The notes beneath the pieces are model-generated. The model ran no database searches, was not told the DNA's origin, and was given only the letters and a program-made list of their open reading frames with translations. 44,809 nt of DNA from Myxococcales bacterium. GTDB taxonomy: Bacteria; Myxococcota; Bradymonadia; UBA7976; UBA1532. How positions within the stretch are numbered: the stretch's first letter is position 1; each line of letters opens with the position of its first letter. The DNA lies in the NCBI GenBank assembly GCA_020633515.1, contig JACKDM010000041.1:1-44809 (forward strand), read 5' to 3'. The position numbers and the translations under genes are program-made. Of the stretch, positions 11,744 to 25,597 are shown in pieces.

Positions 11744-12783
11744 GGGGTGGTGCCTTGGGCGCGGGGGAGGTGGAGGGTGAAGCGGGCGCCGCCGCCGGGG
11801 GGGTCGTCGAGGGTGACGTGGCCGCCGTGGGCGCGGGCGATGTGGTGCACGACGGCGAGGCCGAGGCCGGTGCCGTGGGGGCGGGTGGTGTAGAAGGGCT
11901 CGAAGACGCGGGCGCGGTGGGCTTGGGGGACGCCGGGGCCGGTGTCGGCGACGCTGAGCGCGATGCCTTCGGGGGTGGCGGCGGCGGTGAGGGTGATGGC
12001 GCCGCCGGGTGGCGTGGCGTCGGCGGCGTTGGCGACGAGGTCGAGGAGCGCCTGGCAGGCGAGGTCGGGGTCGGCGTCGAGGGTGGCGTCGATGGGCGAG
12101 GCGGTGAGGGTGAGCGCGCGGTCGGCGAGGAGGCGGCGGGCGAGGGCGGCGGCGCGGTCGAAGAGCGCCGTGACGGGGAGGGGCGCGCGGGCGGGGCCGG
12201 GGGGGCGGGCGAGGCCGAGGACGCCGTCGATGACGCGGTCGAGGCGGTCGATCTCGGCGAGGGTGAAGTCGAGGGTGGTGAGGGTGCCTTCGATGGCCGG
12301 GGTGGCCGGGGTGGCCGGGGTGGCCGGGGTGGCAGGGGTGGCCGGGGTGACAGGGGTGACAGGGGTGGCATGGGTGACAGGGGTGGCATGGGTGGCAGGG
12401 GTGGCATCGCGGAGGGCGTCTTCGAGGTCTTCCCGCGCGGTCTGGATGGTCGAGCGGATGACGGCGAGGGGGTTTCGCACCTCGTGGGCGACGGTGCCGG
12501 CGAGCTGGCCGAGCGCGGCGAGGGTGGTGAGGCGGGCGAGGCGGCCTTGGGTGTCGGCGAGCGCGGCGGCGTGGGCGCGTTCGGCGCGGCGGCTCTCGAC
12601 GAGCCAGCCGATGACGTAGCCGAGCGCGCCGAGGCTGAGCGCGAGGTAGAGCCAGACGAGCGCGAGCGCGTCGTGGCCGGCGACGGTGAAGGTGACGCCG
12701 AGCGCGGTGGCGCCGAGCGCGTCGAGGGTGCCGCCGGCGAGGCCGAGGAGGGCGCCGAGGCGGCGGGGGGTGAGAGTGTTCAT
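11740..12783 (-). CDS. Sensor histidine kinase with repeat insertion in the dimerisation hairpin
   Basis: 347 residues from ATG 12783. An in-frame extension to 12939 is Pro/Arg noise, so the later ATG, followed by MNTLTPRRLG and two membrane helices (about 9-35 and 40-62), is preferred; no strong ribosome site is visible. The H-box AGTVAHEVRNPLAVIR places the phosphorylated histidine at His100. The ATP-binding domain follows, with the N box (LLDLVANAADATPPGG), DTGPGVP, the FEPFYTTRPHGTGLGLAVV region and a final GGG/F box. There is no large sensor domain, so the signal is probably membrane-derived or comes from a partner. Residues about 128-163 are an Ala-Thr-Pro-rich insert encoded by a 9-bp minisatellite between the two DHp helices. 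It is partner to the NtrC-type regulator, with a 4-bp gene overlap. Confidence 0.9.
12295..12409. repeat. 9-bp minisatellite inside the histidine kinase gene
   Basis: About a dozen near-identical 9-base units (ggtggccgg, with variants ggtgacagg, ggtggcagg and ggtggcatg) run head to tail. The unit length is a multiple of three, so copy-number changes keep the frame. On the coding strand they give Ala-Thr-Pro repeats with His and Val variants. Confidence 0.9.
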
Positions 12784-12848
12784 TGCGCTGCGTTCGAGCA
12801 ATCGCCGGGCCGGGCGCCGGGAGGCCGCGGGGGGCGGGGGTCTCGGGG

Positions 12849-12873
12849 CGCGATGTTGCGAATGTGCATCACG
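12849..12873. promoter_or_regulatory. Imperfect inverted repeat, possible activator-binding site
   Basis: CGCGATG (12849-12855) and CATCACG (12867-12873) form an inverted repeat with one mismatch and an 11-base spacer. It lies about 70-85 bp upstream of the sigma-54-like element at 12934-12949. That is a usual distance for the enhancer of an NtrC-type protein, and such a regulator is encoded next door. The link is inference. Confidence 0.25.
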
Positions 12874-12933
12874 GCGCGGCGGGGCTGCAACCGGGGCGGG
12901 GGCGCGATGACGGTGGGCAGCGGCGGCGCGGGG

Positions 12934-12949
12934 TGGCACGGTGTTTGAG
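12934..12949 (+). promoter_or_regulatory. Near-consensus sigma-54 (-24/-12) promoter
   Basis: The sequence TGGCACGGTGTTTGAG matches TGGCACG-N4-TTGC-W with correct spacing, but has A for C in the -12 GC. It points toward the small membrane-protein gene starting at 13017, and the flanking regulator is of the sigma-54-activating type. Confidence 0.35.
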
Positions 12950-13016
12950 ATGGCGGGCGGCGAACCCGCATCGTGGGGCGTGGCGCCCGGTGATGCCTTG
13001 TCGGAGGAGAGTCCGT

Positions 13017-13319
13017 ATGTCGCGTGAGAAGCTGGTGGTGGGTGTGTTGCTGCTCGATCTGCTGGCGGTGTCGGCGTGGGCGATCGCGAGCGATGGGATC
13101 ACGGGGATCGTGGATTACATCGCGGCGATGGGGCCGTGGGGGTGGCAGCTCGGGGTGGATCTGGTGGTGGCGCTGGTGCTGGTGATGGGCTGGATGTGGC
13201 GGGACGCGCGGTCGCGGGGCAAGAACCCGGTGGGGTGGATGGTGGCGACGGTGCTGCTCGGGAGCATCGCGCCGCTGGTGTATCTGCTGTTGCGGCCGGC
13301 GGGGGAGGCGCGGGGCTGA
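13017..13319 (+). CDS. Small membrane protein, DUF2834-like
   Basis: 100 residues from ATG 13017; GGAGGAGA sits about six bases upstream, which decides this start over longer in-frame ones that overlap the histidine kinase promoter region. Three hydrophobic helices are visible (LVVGVLLLDLLAVSAWAIA, LGVDLVVALVLVMGWMW, MVATVLLGSIAPLVYLLL). The loop MWRDARSRGKNPVGWMV followed by LGSIAPLVYLLLRP fits small integral membrane proteins of the DUF2834 type, whose function is unknown. A near-consensus sigma-54 promoter lies 68 bp upstream, so it may be controlled by the adjacent two-component pair. It converges on the aminotransferase gene, with 27 bp between stops. Confidence 0.8.
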   Translation: MSREKLVVGVLLLDLLAVSAWAIASDGITGIVDYIAAMGPWGWQLGVDLVVALVLVMGWMWRDARSRGKNPVGWMVATVLLGSIAPLVYLLLRPAGEARG

Positions 13320-13346
13320 GGCAGGGTCGGCGAGCGTCGGGCAGGG

Positions 13347-14570
13347 TCAGGCGCGCAGCGCGGTGATGGCTTCGTCGAGGGCGGCGATGACTTCGGGGAT
13401 CTCGCGCTGCGGGTTGGGCCAGTGGGGGGAGAAGCGGAGGTGGCCGTCGGGGGTGGTGACGGCGACGCCTTGGGCGGCGAGGGTGTCGGCGAGGGCCTTG
13501 GCGGTGAGGTCGGGGGGGGGGAGCGCGCTGAGGATGGCGCTTCGGCGGGCTTTGTCGGGGGCGCGGCGGGAGGTGAAGCCGCGGTCGATGAGGGCGGGCT
13601 CGAGGTGGTCGTGCCAGTGGGTGATGTGAGCGGTGATGGCTTCGAGGCCGATCTGTTCGATGGCATGGACGGCGGCTTCGAGGCCGGCGTAGCCGATGGC
13701 GTTCTGCGCGCCGCCTTCGAGGAAGTCGAGGCGGTCGCGGATGGGCTTGTCGTAGCGGAGCTTGCCGGGGGCGAAGAGGAAGTCGGTGGGGTCTTGGTGG
13801 CTCATCCAGCCGGCGACGCGGGGGACGAGCTCGCGGGCGGCGTCGGGGCGGGCCCAGGCGAAGCCGGCGCCTTCGAGTCCCATGAGCCACTTGTGGCCGC
13901 CGCAGACGAGGTAGTCGATGTCTTCGGCGACGACGTCGAGGGGGACCGATCCGATGGCTTGGATGCCATCGACGGCGAGGCGGGCGCCGTGGGCGTGGCA
14001 GCGCTCGGCGATGGCGGCGAGGGGGGCGCGCAGGCCGGTCTGGAACTGCACGGCGCTGAGGGCGACGACGCGGACGCCGCGGGCGAGGGCGGCGTCGAGG
14101 CGGGTGTAGTCGGGGCCGTCGGGTCGGGCGAGGTCGTCGATGGGGAGCGCGATGACGCGGGCGGCGAAGGCGGCGGCGGCCTGCTGCCAGGGGGTGACGT
14201 TGGTGGGGAACTCGCCGGTGAAGACGACGAGGTGGTCGCCGGGCTGCCAGGGTTGGCAGAGGGCGAGCGCGGAGAGGCCCTGAGTGGTGTTGGGGACGAG
14301 CGCGATGTCTTCGGGGGTGGCGCCGATGAGGCGGGCGAGGGATGTCTTGAGGCGCTGGCGCTGGGCGTGGAGGGCGGCGAAGGCGCCGACGCCGTGGCGG
14401 GCGAGGGCGGTGATGGCCTGGTCGACGGCGTGGCGGACGGCGGCGGAGGGGGGGGAGATGGCGGCGTGGTTGAGGTAGATGCGCCACGCGAGGTCGGGGA
14501 AGAGGGCGCGGTCGCCGAGGGCGGCGCGGTGCGGGGGCAGGGGAGGGGGGTCGGTCGGGGGGAGGCTCAT
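13347..14570 (-). CDS. Class V aminotransferase (PLP-dependent, cysteine desulfurase-like fold)
   Basis: 407 residues from ATG 14570. The PLP-enzyme landmarks are present: IYLNHAAISPPS near the N-terminus, NTTQGLSALAL for cofactor phosphate binding, Asp201 in LAVDGIQAIGS, which should hold the pyridine nitrogen, and the Schiff-base Lys227 in CGGHKWLMG. The C-terminal small domain ends with HLRFSPHWPNPQREI. The family includes cysteine desulfurases, kynureninase-like enzymes and isopenicillin N epimerase-like proteins. No catalytic Cys-loop typical of NifS/IscS is evident, so I call only the family. It is 22 bp downstream of the lipoprotein gene on the same strand and probably cotranscribed; no metabolic partner is visible. 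Confidence 0.88.
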   Translation of the reverse strand: MSLPPTDPPPLPPHRAALGDRALFPDLAWRIYLNHAAISPPSAAVRHAVDQAITALARHGVGAFAALHAQRQRLKTSLARLIGATPEDIALVPNTTQGLSALALCQPWQPGDHLVVFTGEFPTNVTPWQQAAAAFAARVIALPIDDLARPDGPDYTRLDAALARGVRVVALSAVQFQTGLRAPLAAIAERCHAHGARLAVDGIQAIGSVPLDVVAEDIDYLVCGGHKWLMGLEGAGFAWARPDAARELVPRVAGWMSHQDPTDFLFAPGKLRYDKPIRDRLDFLEGGAQNAIGYAGLEAAVHAIEQIGLEAITAHITHWHDHLEPALIDRGFTSRRAPDKARRSAILSALPPPDLTAKALADTLAAQGVAVTTPDGHLRFSPHWPNPQREIPEVIAALDEAITALRA

Positions 14571-14592
14571 GGGGTCTCGTGGTCGGGGTGGT

Positions 14593-16506
14593 TCAGAAGC
14601 CGCCGCCGAGGTGGCGGCGGGGGGGCTCTTCGAGGGGGATGTCGTCTTCGGGGGCGCGGGGGAGCGCGAGGCGTTCGCGCATGACGCGGCGGCCGCGGAG
14701 GGTGGGGATGGCGGCGATGGCGTCGGCGATGACGGCCTGCGCTGCGGGGGCGTCGATGGCGACGAGGGTGTGCAGGGCGTCCCACCAGGGCTTCTTGGCG
14801 GGGTCGGTGCTGATGGCGTAGGGGCGGAGCACGCGGGCGAGCGCGGCGTCGTTCTCGGGGCTGCGGCCGAGGGCGACGTAGTGGCGGAGGGTGCGGAGGA
14901 AGACGAAGGGGTCTTCGGGGCGGGCGCCGAGGTGGCGGGCGGTGAGGGCGACGAGCTCGGTGGCGCGCTCGGGGGTCATCTGGAAGGGGAGGGTCTGGCG
15001 GGCGACGAGGACCTCGTAGGCGGCGCGGCGGATGGCGTCGTCTTCGCTGGTGATGCGGTCGCGGGTGGCCTGCCAGGGGTCGGGGGCGCGGGTGATGACG
15101 GCGCGGACGGCGGGGCGGGATCCGCGGGCGGCGGCTTCGGTGAGGGCGGGGGCGAGGGGGCCCGGGGCGCGGCCGAGGGCTTCGAGGGCCCAGTCGCGGG
15201 TGCGTTCTTCGGGGTGTTCGCGGGCGATGGCTTCGAGGGCGGTGACGACTTGGGGGGTGAGGGTCGAGGGCTCGAGGCGGGTGGTGAGGCGGACGTGGTG
15301 GTAGAAGCCGGGGATGGCCCAGCGGGCGCGGTCGAGGAGCGCGGCGAGGCGGGGGGCGTCGGCGGGGCCGAGGAGGGGGGGGAGCGCCTGGCGGGCGCGG
15401 TCGTCGGTGGGGTCGCGGTCGAGGCGGTCGAGGAGCGCGGCCTTGTCGGGGGCCTGGCCGGCGGCTTCGGCGGCGCGGCGGGCGCGGACGCGGTGGGGGG
15501 CGTCGGATTGGCCGTAGCGGGCGAGGGCGGTGAGGAGGCGGGGGTCGGCCCAGGCGGCGGCTTCGTCGATGAGGGGGCCGAGCGCGATGGGGGGGTCGCG
15601 GTCGGGGCCTTGGGGGGCGGCGGCGACGCGGTCGAGGAGCGCGGTGATGGCGTCGATGGCGGCGGGTTCGCGGTGGGGGGCGAGGGCGGCGGCGGCGCGG
15701 TCGCGGGCGCGGGCGGGGGTGGCGGGGTCGAGGGCGCGGGTGATGCGGGCGCGGGCGGCGGGGAGGGTGGCGTGCAGGGTGAGCGCCCACTCGGCGAGGT
15801 CGCGGTCGGAGCCGGGGTCGCCGTAGCGGGCGGGGGGGAGGTGGAGGAGCGCGTCGGTGGCGCGGGGGTCGTCGATGCCGGCGAGGAGGAGGCGGGCGAG
15901 CCAGGAGGCGTTGGGGGTGGGGGCGACGGCGTGGCGGGTGAGGTAGGGCACCTCGGCGGGGCCGAGCGGGGGGAGGGGGGCGGCGGCGGTGGCCTCGGTC
16001 CAGGCGCGGCCTTCGCCGGGGGTGGGGGCGTCGAGGGCGGCGCGCACGATGGGGGGGAGCGCTTCGACGCGGTCGCCGACGAGGGGCCAGACGGCGGCGG
16101 CGACGCGGACGGCGTCGGTGGTGGTCGGGCGGGCGGCGGTGGTGATCTGCTTCATGGTGGCGTCGAGCGCGGCGCGGAGGGCGCGGCTGGTCTCGGGGGC
16201 GACCTCGGCGCCGAGGGCGATGGTGGCGGCGACGCGGGCGGCGGGGGCGGCGGCGGGGTCTTGGCTCTGCGCGGTGAGCGCGGCGCGGTCGGCGGCGGTG
16301 GCGGCGGGGAGCGTGGGGGCGTAGTCGCGGCGGAGGGTGGGGATGTCGCGGGCTTCGGGGAGCGCGGCGGTGAGGGCGCGCTGCGCGGTGTCGGCGGCGG
16401 CCGCGGGGGCCTCGGCGGGGGCGGCGGGTGAGGCGGGGGGCGGGGCGCTCTGCTCGGCGCAGCCGAGGCCGAGGGCGAGGATGGCGGGGGGGATGAGGCT
16501 GCGCAT
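14593..16506 (-). CDS. Alpha-helical-repeat (HEAT-like) lipoprotein
   Basis: 637 residues from ATG 16506. An in-frame extension to 16809 crosses the divergent promoter region. This ATG has GGAG upstream and begins a lipoprotein signal, MRSLIPPAILALGLGC, with Cys16 as the lipid site. After an Ala/Pro-rich spacer (about 17-45) the rest is Ala/Leu/Arg-rich with repeated amphipathic helices (for example RAALDATMKQI, AAIDAITALLDRV and RRAAYEVLVARQ), resembling HEAT or armadillo-like solenoids. No catalytic motif is seen. It is probably a periplasm-facing scaffold anchored in a membrane. It is divergent from the SpoIID-like gene, and the aminotransferase follows after 22 bp. Confidence 0.8.
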   Translation of the reverse strand: MRSLIPPAILALGLGCAEQSAPPPASPAAPAEAPAAAADTAQRALTAALPEARDIPTLRRDYAPTLPAATAADRAALTAQSQDPAAAPAARVAATIALGAEVAPETSRALRAALDATMKQITTAARPTTTDAVRVAAAVWPLVGDRVEALPPIVRAALDAPTPGEGRAWTEATAAAPLPPLGPAEVPYLTRHAVAPTPNASWLARLLLAGIDDPRATDALLHLPPARYGDPGSDRDLAEWALTLHATLPAARARITRALDPATPARARDRAAAALAPHREPAAIDAITALLDRVAAAPQGPDRDPPIALGPLIDEAAAWADPRLLTALARYGQSDAPHRVRARRAAEAAGQAPDKAALLDRLDRDPTDDRARQALPPLLGPADAPRLAALLDRARWAIPGFYHHVRLTTRLEPSTLTPQVVTALEAIAREHPEERTRDWALEALGRAPGPLAPALTEAAARGSRPAVRAVITRAPDPWQATRDRITSEDDAIRRAAYEVLVARQTLPFQMTPERATELVALTARHLGARPEDPFVFLRTLRHYVALGRSPENDAALARVLRPYAISTDPAKKPWWDALHTLVAIDAPAAQAVIADAIAAIPTLRGRRVMRERLALPRAPEDDIPLEEPPRRHLGGGF

Positions 16507-16726
16507 CGGGGGCCGCTCCGTGCCGGTCGGTTGGTCGGGGCAGAGTAGCGGGGGGGATGGCGCCGCACCAGGGGGTGCGTGGGGTGGCAGGAGCGCGAGA
16601 TTGGACACCATCGGTTGCACCGTGCGACCGTTCGCGGTGGTCGCGCCGTCGAGCGGCCCGAAAGGAGAGGGTGTCGCGAGCGTGTCGGTGTTTTTTTCCG
16701 ATCCGCTCGACTCCAGGATCGACCGC

Positions 16727-18379
16727 ATGGAACTGCGAACTCCCATGATGTCGGCGGCGTTGGCGCTGATCGCGGCCCAGGCGGGCGCGGTCGGGGTCGA
16801 GCCGGTCACCGCGAGTCGGCGGGATCGGATCGAGACGCTGTATGCCGATCAACTGTTGTTCGACCAGCGGGGCGAGCCGCTGGTGACGGTGCGGATCCTC
16901 AAGGGGCAGCGGCGGATCCGGCTGCGGGCCGAGGTGCCGCTGGTGCTGTCGCCGGGGGATGAGGCGGGGAGCCGCTTGATCTCGCCGGCGGGGTCGACCT
17001 GGTCGGTGACGCTGGAGGAGCCGCACCGGGGGCAGACGCGGTCGTGGGTGGTGGCGGAGCGCTTCGGCGGGTCGAACCTGGATCGGGTGGCGACGGCGCG
17101 GGCGCGGTGGCGGGGGATGGGGCACGAGGTGCGGGTCTTCGAGTCGGGGACGCTGCTGGCGCTGGCGGGGCACACGCTCGATACCCGGGCGGTGACGATC
17201 GGGATCAGCCCGGCGGCGGATCGGCGGCTGGCGCAGCAGAAGGCGGCGTCGCTGGCGGGGGCCTCGATCATGGGGCAGCTCTACGATGAGTACCTGGAGC
17301 GGCCGGGGGGCTGGGTCGTGGCCGAGGAGCGCGGCTCGGGCATGATGGTGCGGGCGCGCAACCTGCTGTCGGTGACGCCGGCGAAGGACTGGGGGGTGAC
17401 CGGCACGGTCGAGGTCTTCGACGTGGAGTGGCCGCGGCACGGGCACGGGGCGCGGCGGTACGAGGGATCGCTGTACTTCCTGGTGGGGACCGATCTGAAG
17501 CTGATGGCGATCAACCTCGTGCCGGCGGAGACGGTGCTGCGGGGGGTGGTGCCTTCGGAGATCTTCCCGAATGCGCCGAAGGAGGCGCTCAAGGCGCAGG
17601 CGGTCGCGGCGCGGGGCATGTTGCTGTCGAAGGTGGGGGTGCGCCATCGGGGCGAGCCGTATCAGCTCTGCGCCGAGCCGCATTGTCAGGCCTATACGGG
17701 CGCGGGCTCGGCGACGCCGGTGACCTCGGCGGCGGTGGAGGCGACGCGGGGCGAGGTGCTGGTGGGGCCTTCGGGGTTCACCGACACGGTCTATCACTCG
17801 GCGTGCGGCGGTCACACCGAGGCGTGGCACGCGATGTGGGGCGGGAGTCACGACGCGACGATGCCGGGGGTCAACGACGCCGAGGTCGGGGGCGGGCCGG
17901 TGAACGAGCGGGCGGCGGCGCGCTATATCACCCATCCGCCGCGGTCGTGGTGCGCGCCGTCGGCGAAGCGCTCGAATGTGTTCCGGTGGGTGGAGGAGCG
18001 CTCGGGGCAGAAGATCAGCGCGGCGATCAACGCGCGGGAGCGGGTGGGGCCGGTGCATACGATCCGGCCGCTGAAGCGGGGGCGGAGCGGGCGGGTGCTG
18101 GCGGTGGAGTACGTGGGCACGGCGGGGCGGCACGTCGCGCGGGGGGCGACGCTGAACCGGCGGTTGCTCGGGGGGCTCAAGAGCGGGCTGTGGGTGATCG
18201 AGCGGCAGGGCGGGGCGCCCGGGGGTGAGCCGGCGTCGTGGGTGATCCGGGGCGGGGGCTTCGGGCACGGGGTCGGGATGTGCCAGCACGGCGCGATGGG
18301 GCTCGCGCAGGCGGGGCGCTCGTATCGGGAGATCCTGCGCCACTACTACCCCAACACCGAGCTGACGAAGGTCTGGTAG
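16727..18379 (+). CDS. SpoIID/LytB-domain protein (probable peptidoglycan-acting)
   Basis: 550 residues from ATG 16727, with AGGA about eight bases upstream; two further ATGs at codons 7 and 8 are possible starts. Residues 1-22 look like a signal peptide (MMSAALALIAAQAGA). The SpoIID domain begins near residue 262 with INLVPAETVLRGVVPSEIFP, then KEALKAQAVAARGMLL, HCQAYTGAGSATPVTSAAVE and YHSACGGHTEA, and ends with GGGFGHGVGMCQHGAMGLA at about residues 507-525. SpoIID enzymes are lytic transglycosylases acting on denuded glycan strands, and LytB relatives modify amidase activity. In a non-sporulating Gram-negative a wall-remodelling role is likely. The 220-bp gap to the divergent lipoprotein gene holds a T7 run but no promoter I could fix with confidence. 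Confidence 0.9.
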   Translation: MELRTPMMSAALALIAAQAGAVGVEPVTASRRDRIETLYADQLLFDQRGEPLVTVRILKGQRRIRLRAEVPLVLSPGDEAGSRLISPAGSTWSVTLEEPHRGQTRSWVVAERFGGSNLDRVATARARWRGMGHEVRVFESGTLLALAGHTLDTRAVTIGISPAADRRLAQQKAASLAGASIMGQLYDEYLERPGGWVVAEERGSGMMVRARNLLSVTPAKDWGVTGTVEVFDVEWPRHGHGARRYEGSLYFLVGTDLKLMAINLVPAETVLRGVVPSEIFPNAPKEALKAQAVAARGMLLSKVGVRHRGEPYQLCAEPHCQAYTGAGSATPVTSAAVEATRGEVLVGPSGFTDTVYHSACGGHTEAWHAMWGGSHDATMPGVNDAEVGGGPVNERAAARYITHPPRSWCAPSAKRSNVFRWVEERSGQKISAAINARERVGPVHTIRPLKRGRSGRVLAVEYVGTAGRHVARGATLNRRLLGGLKSGLWVIERQGGAPGGEPASWVIRGGGFGHGVGMCQHGAMGLAQAGRSYREILRHYYPNTELTKVW

Positions 18380-18499
18380 GGCCGCGGCTGTGCCGGATCC
18401 GGGACGCGTATCTTGCCCGGGTGTACGGCGCGGTGTTGTACTTATCACCGCGCTGCGAACACGACGAGCGCTCCCGGGGGAGCGAGCGGGGGAGGAACC

Positions 18500-23308
<4,809 letters not shown>

Positions 23309-23399
23309 TCCCACCCGTCACCGCACCCGCCCGCCTCGCATCGCTTCCACCAGACCGGCGATCGATCCCCGCCGGCGCAAAAACGACGAGCGAGGTCGC

Positions 23400-23996
23400 G
23401 TGAACAAAACCATCGACGAAGACTGGTTCGAAGGGCTCCTGCGCGAGCTGCACCAGGCCGAGCAGTCCGCCCGCTGCCACCCGGCCGTCGAGGCCGAGCG
23501 CCTCGGCCAGAGCCCCCCCGGCCGCGCCATGGCCGCCATCGCCGCCCACGCCGAAGCCACCCGCGACCCGCTCGCGGCGCTCACCCGACCCTTCGACCCC
23601 GCCCTCGAACACAGCGGCGACGCCGCCGGCGAGCTGCTCTCCCTCTTCCGCCGCGCCCTCGCCGACCGCCCGATCAGCACCGACCGCAGCTACCGCGCCA
23701 CCCTCCTCGGCGTCGCCCACGGCGTCGACCTCGTCCGCATGCTCGCCCCCCTCGCCGCCGACCACGGCCACCCCGAAGTCGCCACCTTCTGCCGCCGCTG
23801 GCTCGAAGAACGCGCCCCGCTCCTCGAAGCCGCCCGCGCCGCCCTCGACTGGTTCGCCGCCCACCCCGATCCCGCCGCCGCCCCCGTCGACGCCGGCCCC
23901 GGCGGCCAGATCGGCCGCTGGCTCATCGCCGGCTACGAGCGCCTGCAAGCCCTGCTCGACCGCGCCCGCCCCGACGACGAGGAGAAGGCCCGATGA
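23400..23996 (+). CDS. Hypothetical four-helix protein of the redox operon
   Basis: 198 residues from GTG 23400, with GAGG upstream. I do not recognise the family. The sequence predicts four long amphipathic helices with scattered Glu and His (for example [38 protein letters not shown] and [20 protein letters not shown]), compatible with an up-down bundle and perhaps ferritin-like, though no clear ExxH metal pair is conserved across the helices. There is no signal peptide, so it is cytoplasmic. Its stop overlaps the start of the FAD-Rieske gene as ATGA, so it is translationally coupled to it and likely works with it. Confidence 0.7.
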   Translation: MNKTIDEDWFEGLLRELHQAEQSARCHPAVEAERLGQSPPGRAMAAIAAHAEATRDPLAALTRPFDPALEHSGDAAGELLSLFRRALADRPISTDRSYRATLLGVAHGVDLVRMLAPLAADHGHPEVATFCRRWLEERAPLLEAARAALDWFAAHPDPAAAPVDAGPGGQIGRWLIAGYERLQALLDRARPDDEEKAR

Positions 23997-25546
23997 AGCC
24001 CATGCGCCGCCGCGACCGCACCCCGATCTCGATCTGGATGCGCACCACCCCCGAGACCGCCTTCCCGCTCCTCACCGGCGAGCACGAGGTCGACGTCGCC
24101 ATCGTCGGCGCCGGCATCACCGGCGTCACCGCCGCCTGGCTCGCGCAGCAGCAGGGCCACCGCGTCGCGCTCATCGACGCCGAAGAGGTCTGCTCCGGCG
24201 TCACCGCCTACACCACCGCCAAGCTCTCCGCCCTCCAGGACGCCCCCTACGGCCGCATCGCGAGCGACCACGGCGAAGACGCCGCCCGCCTCTACGCCGA
24301 CGCCAACCGCGAAGCGATCCGCGAGATCGCGCGCATCACCACCGCGCTCGGCATCGACTGCGAGCTCGCGACCTACCCCGCCTGCGTCTACACCACCGAC
24401 GACGCCGAAGCCGAGCGCCTCCGCCGCGAAGCCGAGGCCGCGAAGCGCGCCGGACTGCCCGCCCGCTTCACCACCGAGATCGGCCTGCCCTGGCCCGTCG
24501 CCGGCGCCGTCTGGGTCGACGACGAGGCCGCCTTCCACCCCCGCAAGTACTGCCTCGGCGTCGCCGAAGCCTTCGCCGCCGCCGGCGGCCGCGTCTACGA
24601 GCACAGCCGCGTCACCGACGCCACCCAGGACGGCGACCGCGTCACCCTCCACACCGAAGACGGCCGCCTCCACGCCGCCCACGTCCTCCTCGCCACCCAG
24701 ATCCCGTTCCTCGACCGCGGCGGCTTCTTCGCCAAGACCTCGCCCCAGCGCAGCTACGGCCTCGCCGTCCGCCTCGAGCGCCCCGTCGCCCCCGCCGCGC
24801 TCTACATCACCCGCGACGGCGCCACCCGCTCGCTCCGCCCGCTCCCCGGCCACGACGGCCTCATCGTCGGCGGCGAGAACCACAAGACCGGCCAGGACGA
24901 CGACACCCGCGCCCGCTACGCCGCGCTCGAAGAGTTCGCCCGCCGCCACTTCCCCGTCGAAGCCGTCGTCGCCCACTGGTCGGCCCACGACTACCAGCCC
25001 GTCGACGGCCTCCCCTACATCGGCCGCCTCCCCCGCGGCAGCGAACGCATCCAGGTCGCCACCGGCTTCAACAAATGGGGCCTCACCCTCGGCCCCGTCG
25101 CCGCCATGAGCTTCGTCGACAGCCTCGCCGACCGCCAACCGCCCTGGGCCGAGCTCTTCGACGCCACCCGCGTCAACGTCATGGCCTCCGCCCGCCAGTT
25201 CATCGCCGAGAACGCCAACGTCGGCGCCCGCTTCTTCGGCGACCGGATCCGCCACGCCGTCGAGGTCGACGGCCCCGACCTGCTCATGCCCGGCCAGGGC
25301 GGCGTCGTCCGCGTCGCCGGTCAGGCCGTCGGCGGCTACCGCGACGAAGCCGGCGCGCTGCACCTCGTCTCCCTCGTCTGCACCCACCTCGGCTGCCACC
25401 TCACCTGGAACACCGGCGACCGCACCTGGGACTGCCCCTGCCACGGCTCCCGCTACGGCTTCGACGGCGTCGTCATCCAAGGCCCCGCCGTCCGCGACCT
25501 CGACCGCCCCGATCCGCCCGCCGACGAGCCCGCGAAGACCGATTGA
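23993..25546 (+). CDS. FAD-dependent oxidoreductase fused to a Rieske domain
   Basis: 517 residues from ATG 23993. The N-terminal Rossmann motif [17 protein letters not shown] (GxGxxG at 39-44) and the DAO-type body (residues about 33-390, with [14 protein letters not shown] near the FAD-binding end) mark a glycine-oxidase-like flavoprotein. The C-terminal domain has the complete Rieske signature: Cys463-x-His465 in CTHLGC and Cys481-x-x-His484 in CPCHGS. Such fusions are known in bacteria but poorly characterised. They probably pass electrons from a flavin to a 2Fe-2S centre. No signal peptide is seen, so this protein should be cytoplasmic, unlike the exported molybdopterin subunit downstream. 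It is coupled to the preceding helical protein by a 4-bp overlap. Confidence 0.93.
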   Translation: MKPMRRRDRTPISIWMRTTPETAFPLLTGEHEVDVAIVGAGITGVTAAWLAQQQGHRVALIDAEEVCSGVTAYTTAKLSALQDAPYGRIASDHGEDAARLYADANREAIREIARITTALGIDCELATYPACVYTTDDAEAERLRREAEAAKRAGLPARFTTEIGLPWPVAGAVWVDDEAAFHPRKYCLGVAEAFAAAGGRVYEHSRVTDATQDGDRVTLHTEDGRLHAAHVLLATQIPFLDRGGFFAKTSPQRSYGLAVRLERPVAPAALYITRDGATRSLRPLPGHDGLIVGGENHKTGQDDDTRARYAALEEFARRHFPVEAVVAHWSAHDYQPVDGLPYIGRLPRGSERIQVATGFNKWGLTLGPVAAMSFVDSLADRQPPWAELFDATRVNVMASARQFIAENANVGARFFGDRIRHAVEVDGPDLLMPGQGGVVRVAGQAVGGYRDEAGALHLVSLVCTHLGCHLTWNTGDRTWDCPCHGSRYGFDGVVIQGPAVRDLDRPDPPADEPAKTD

Positions 25547-25597
25547 CAGCGGCCCGCCCGCCCCCGCATGGTCTCCCCGCCCGAAGCGGAGGGACCG

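Noticed and set aside
12295..12409. Possible CRISPR-like array
   Set aside because: The units are 9 bp, contiguous, without spacers, and lie in frame inside a histidine kinase gene.
16507..16808. N-terminal extension of the HEAT-like lipoprotein
   Set aside because: It crosses the divergent promoter region, and a lipoprotein signal starts at the internal ATG 16506.
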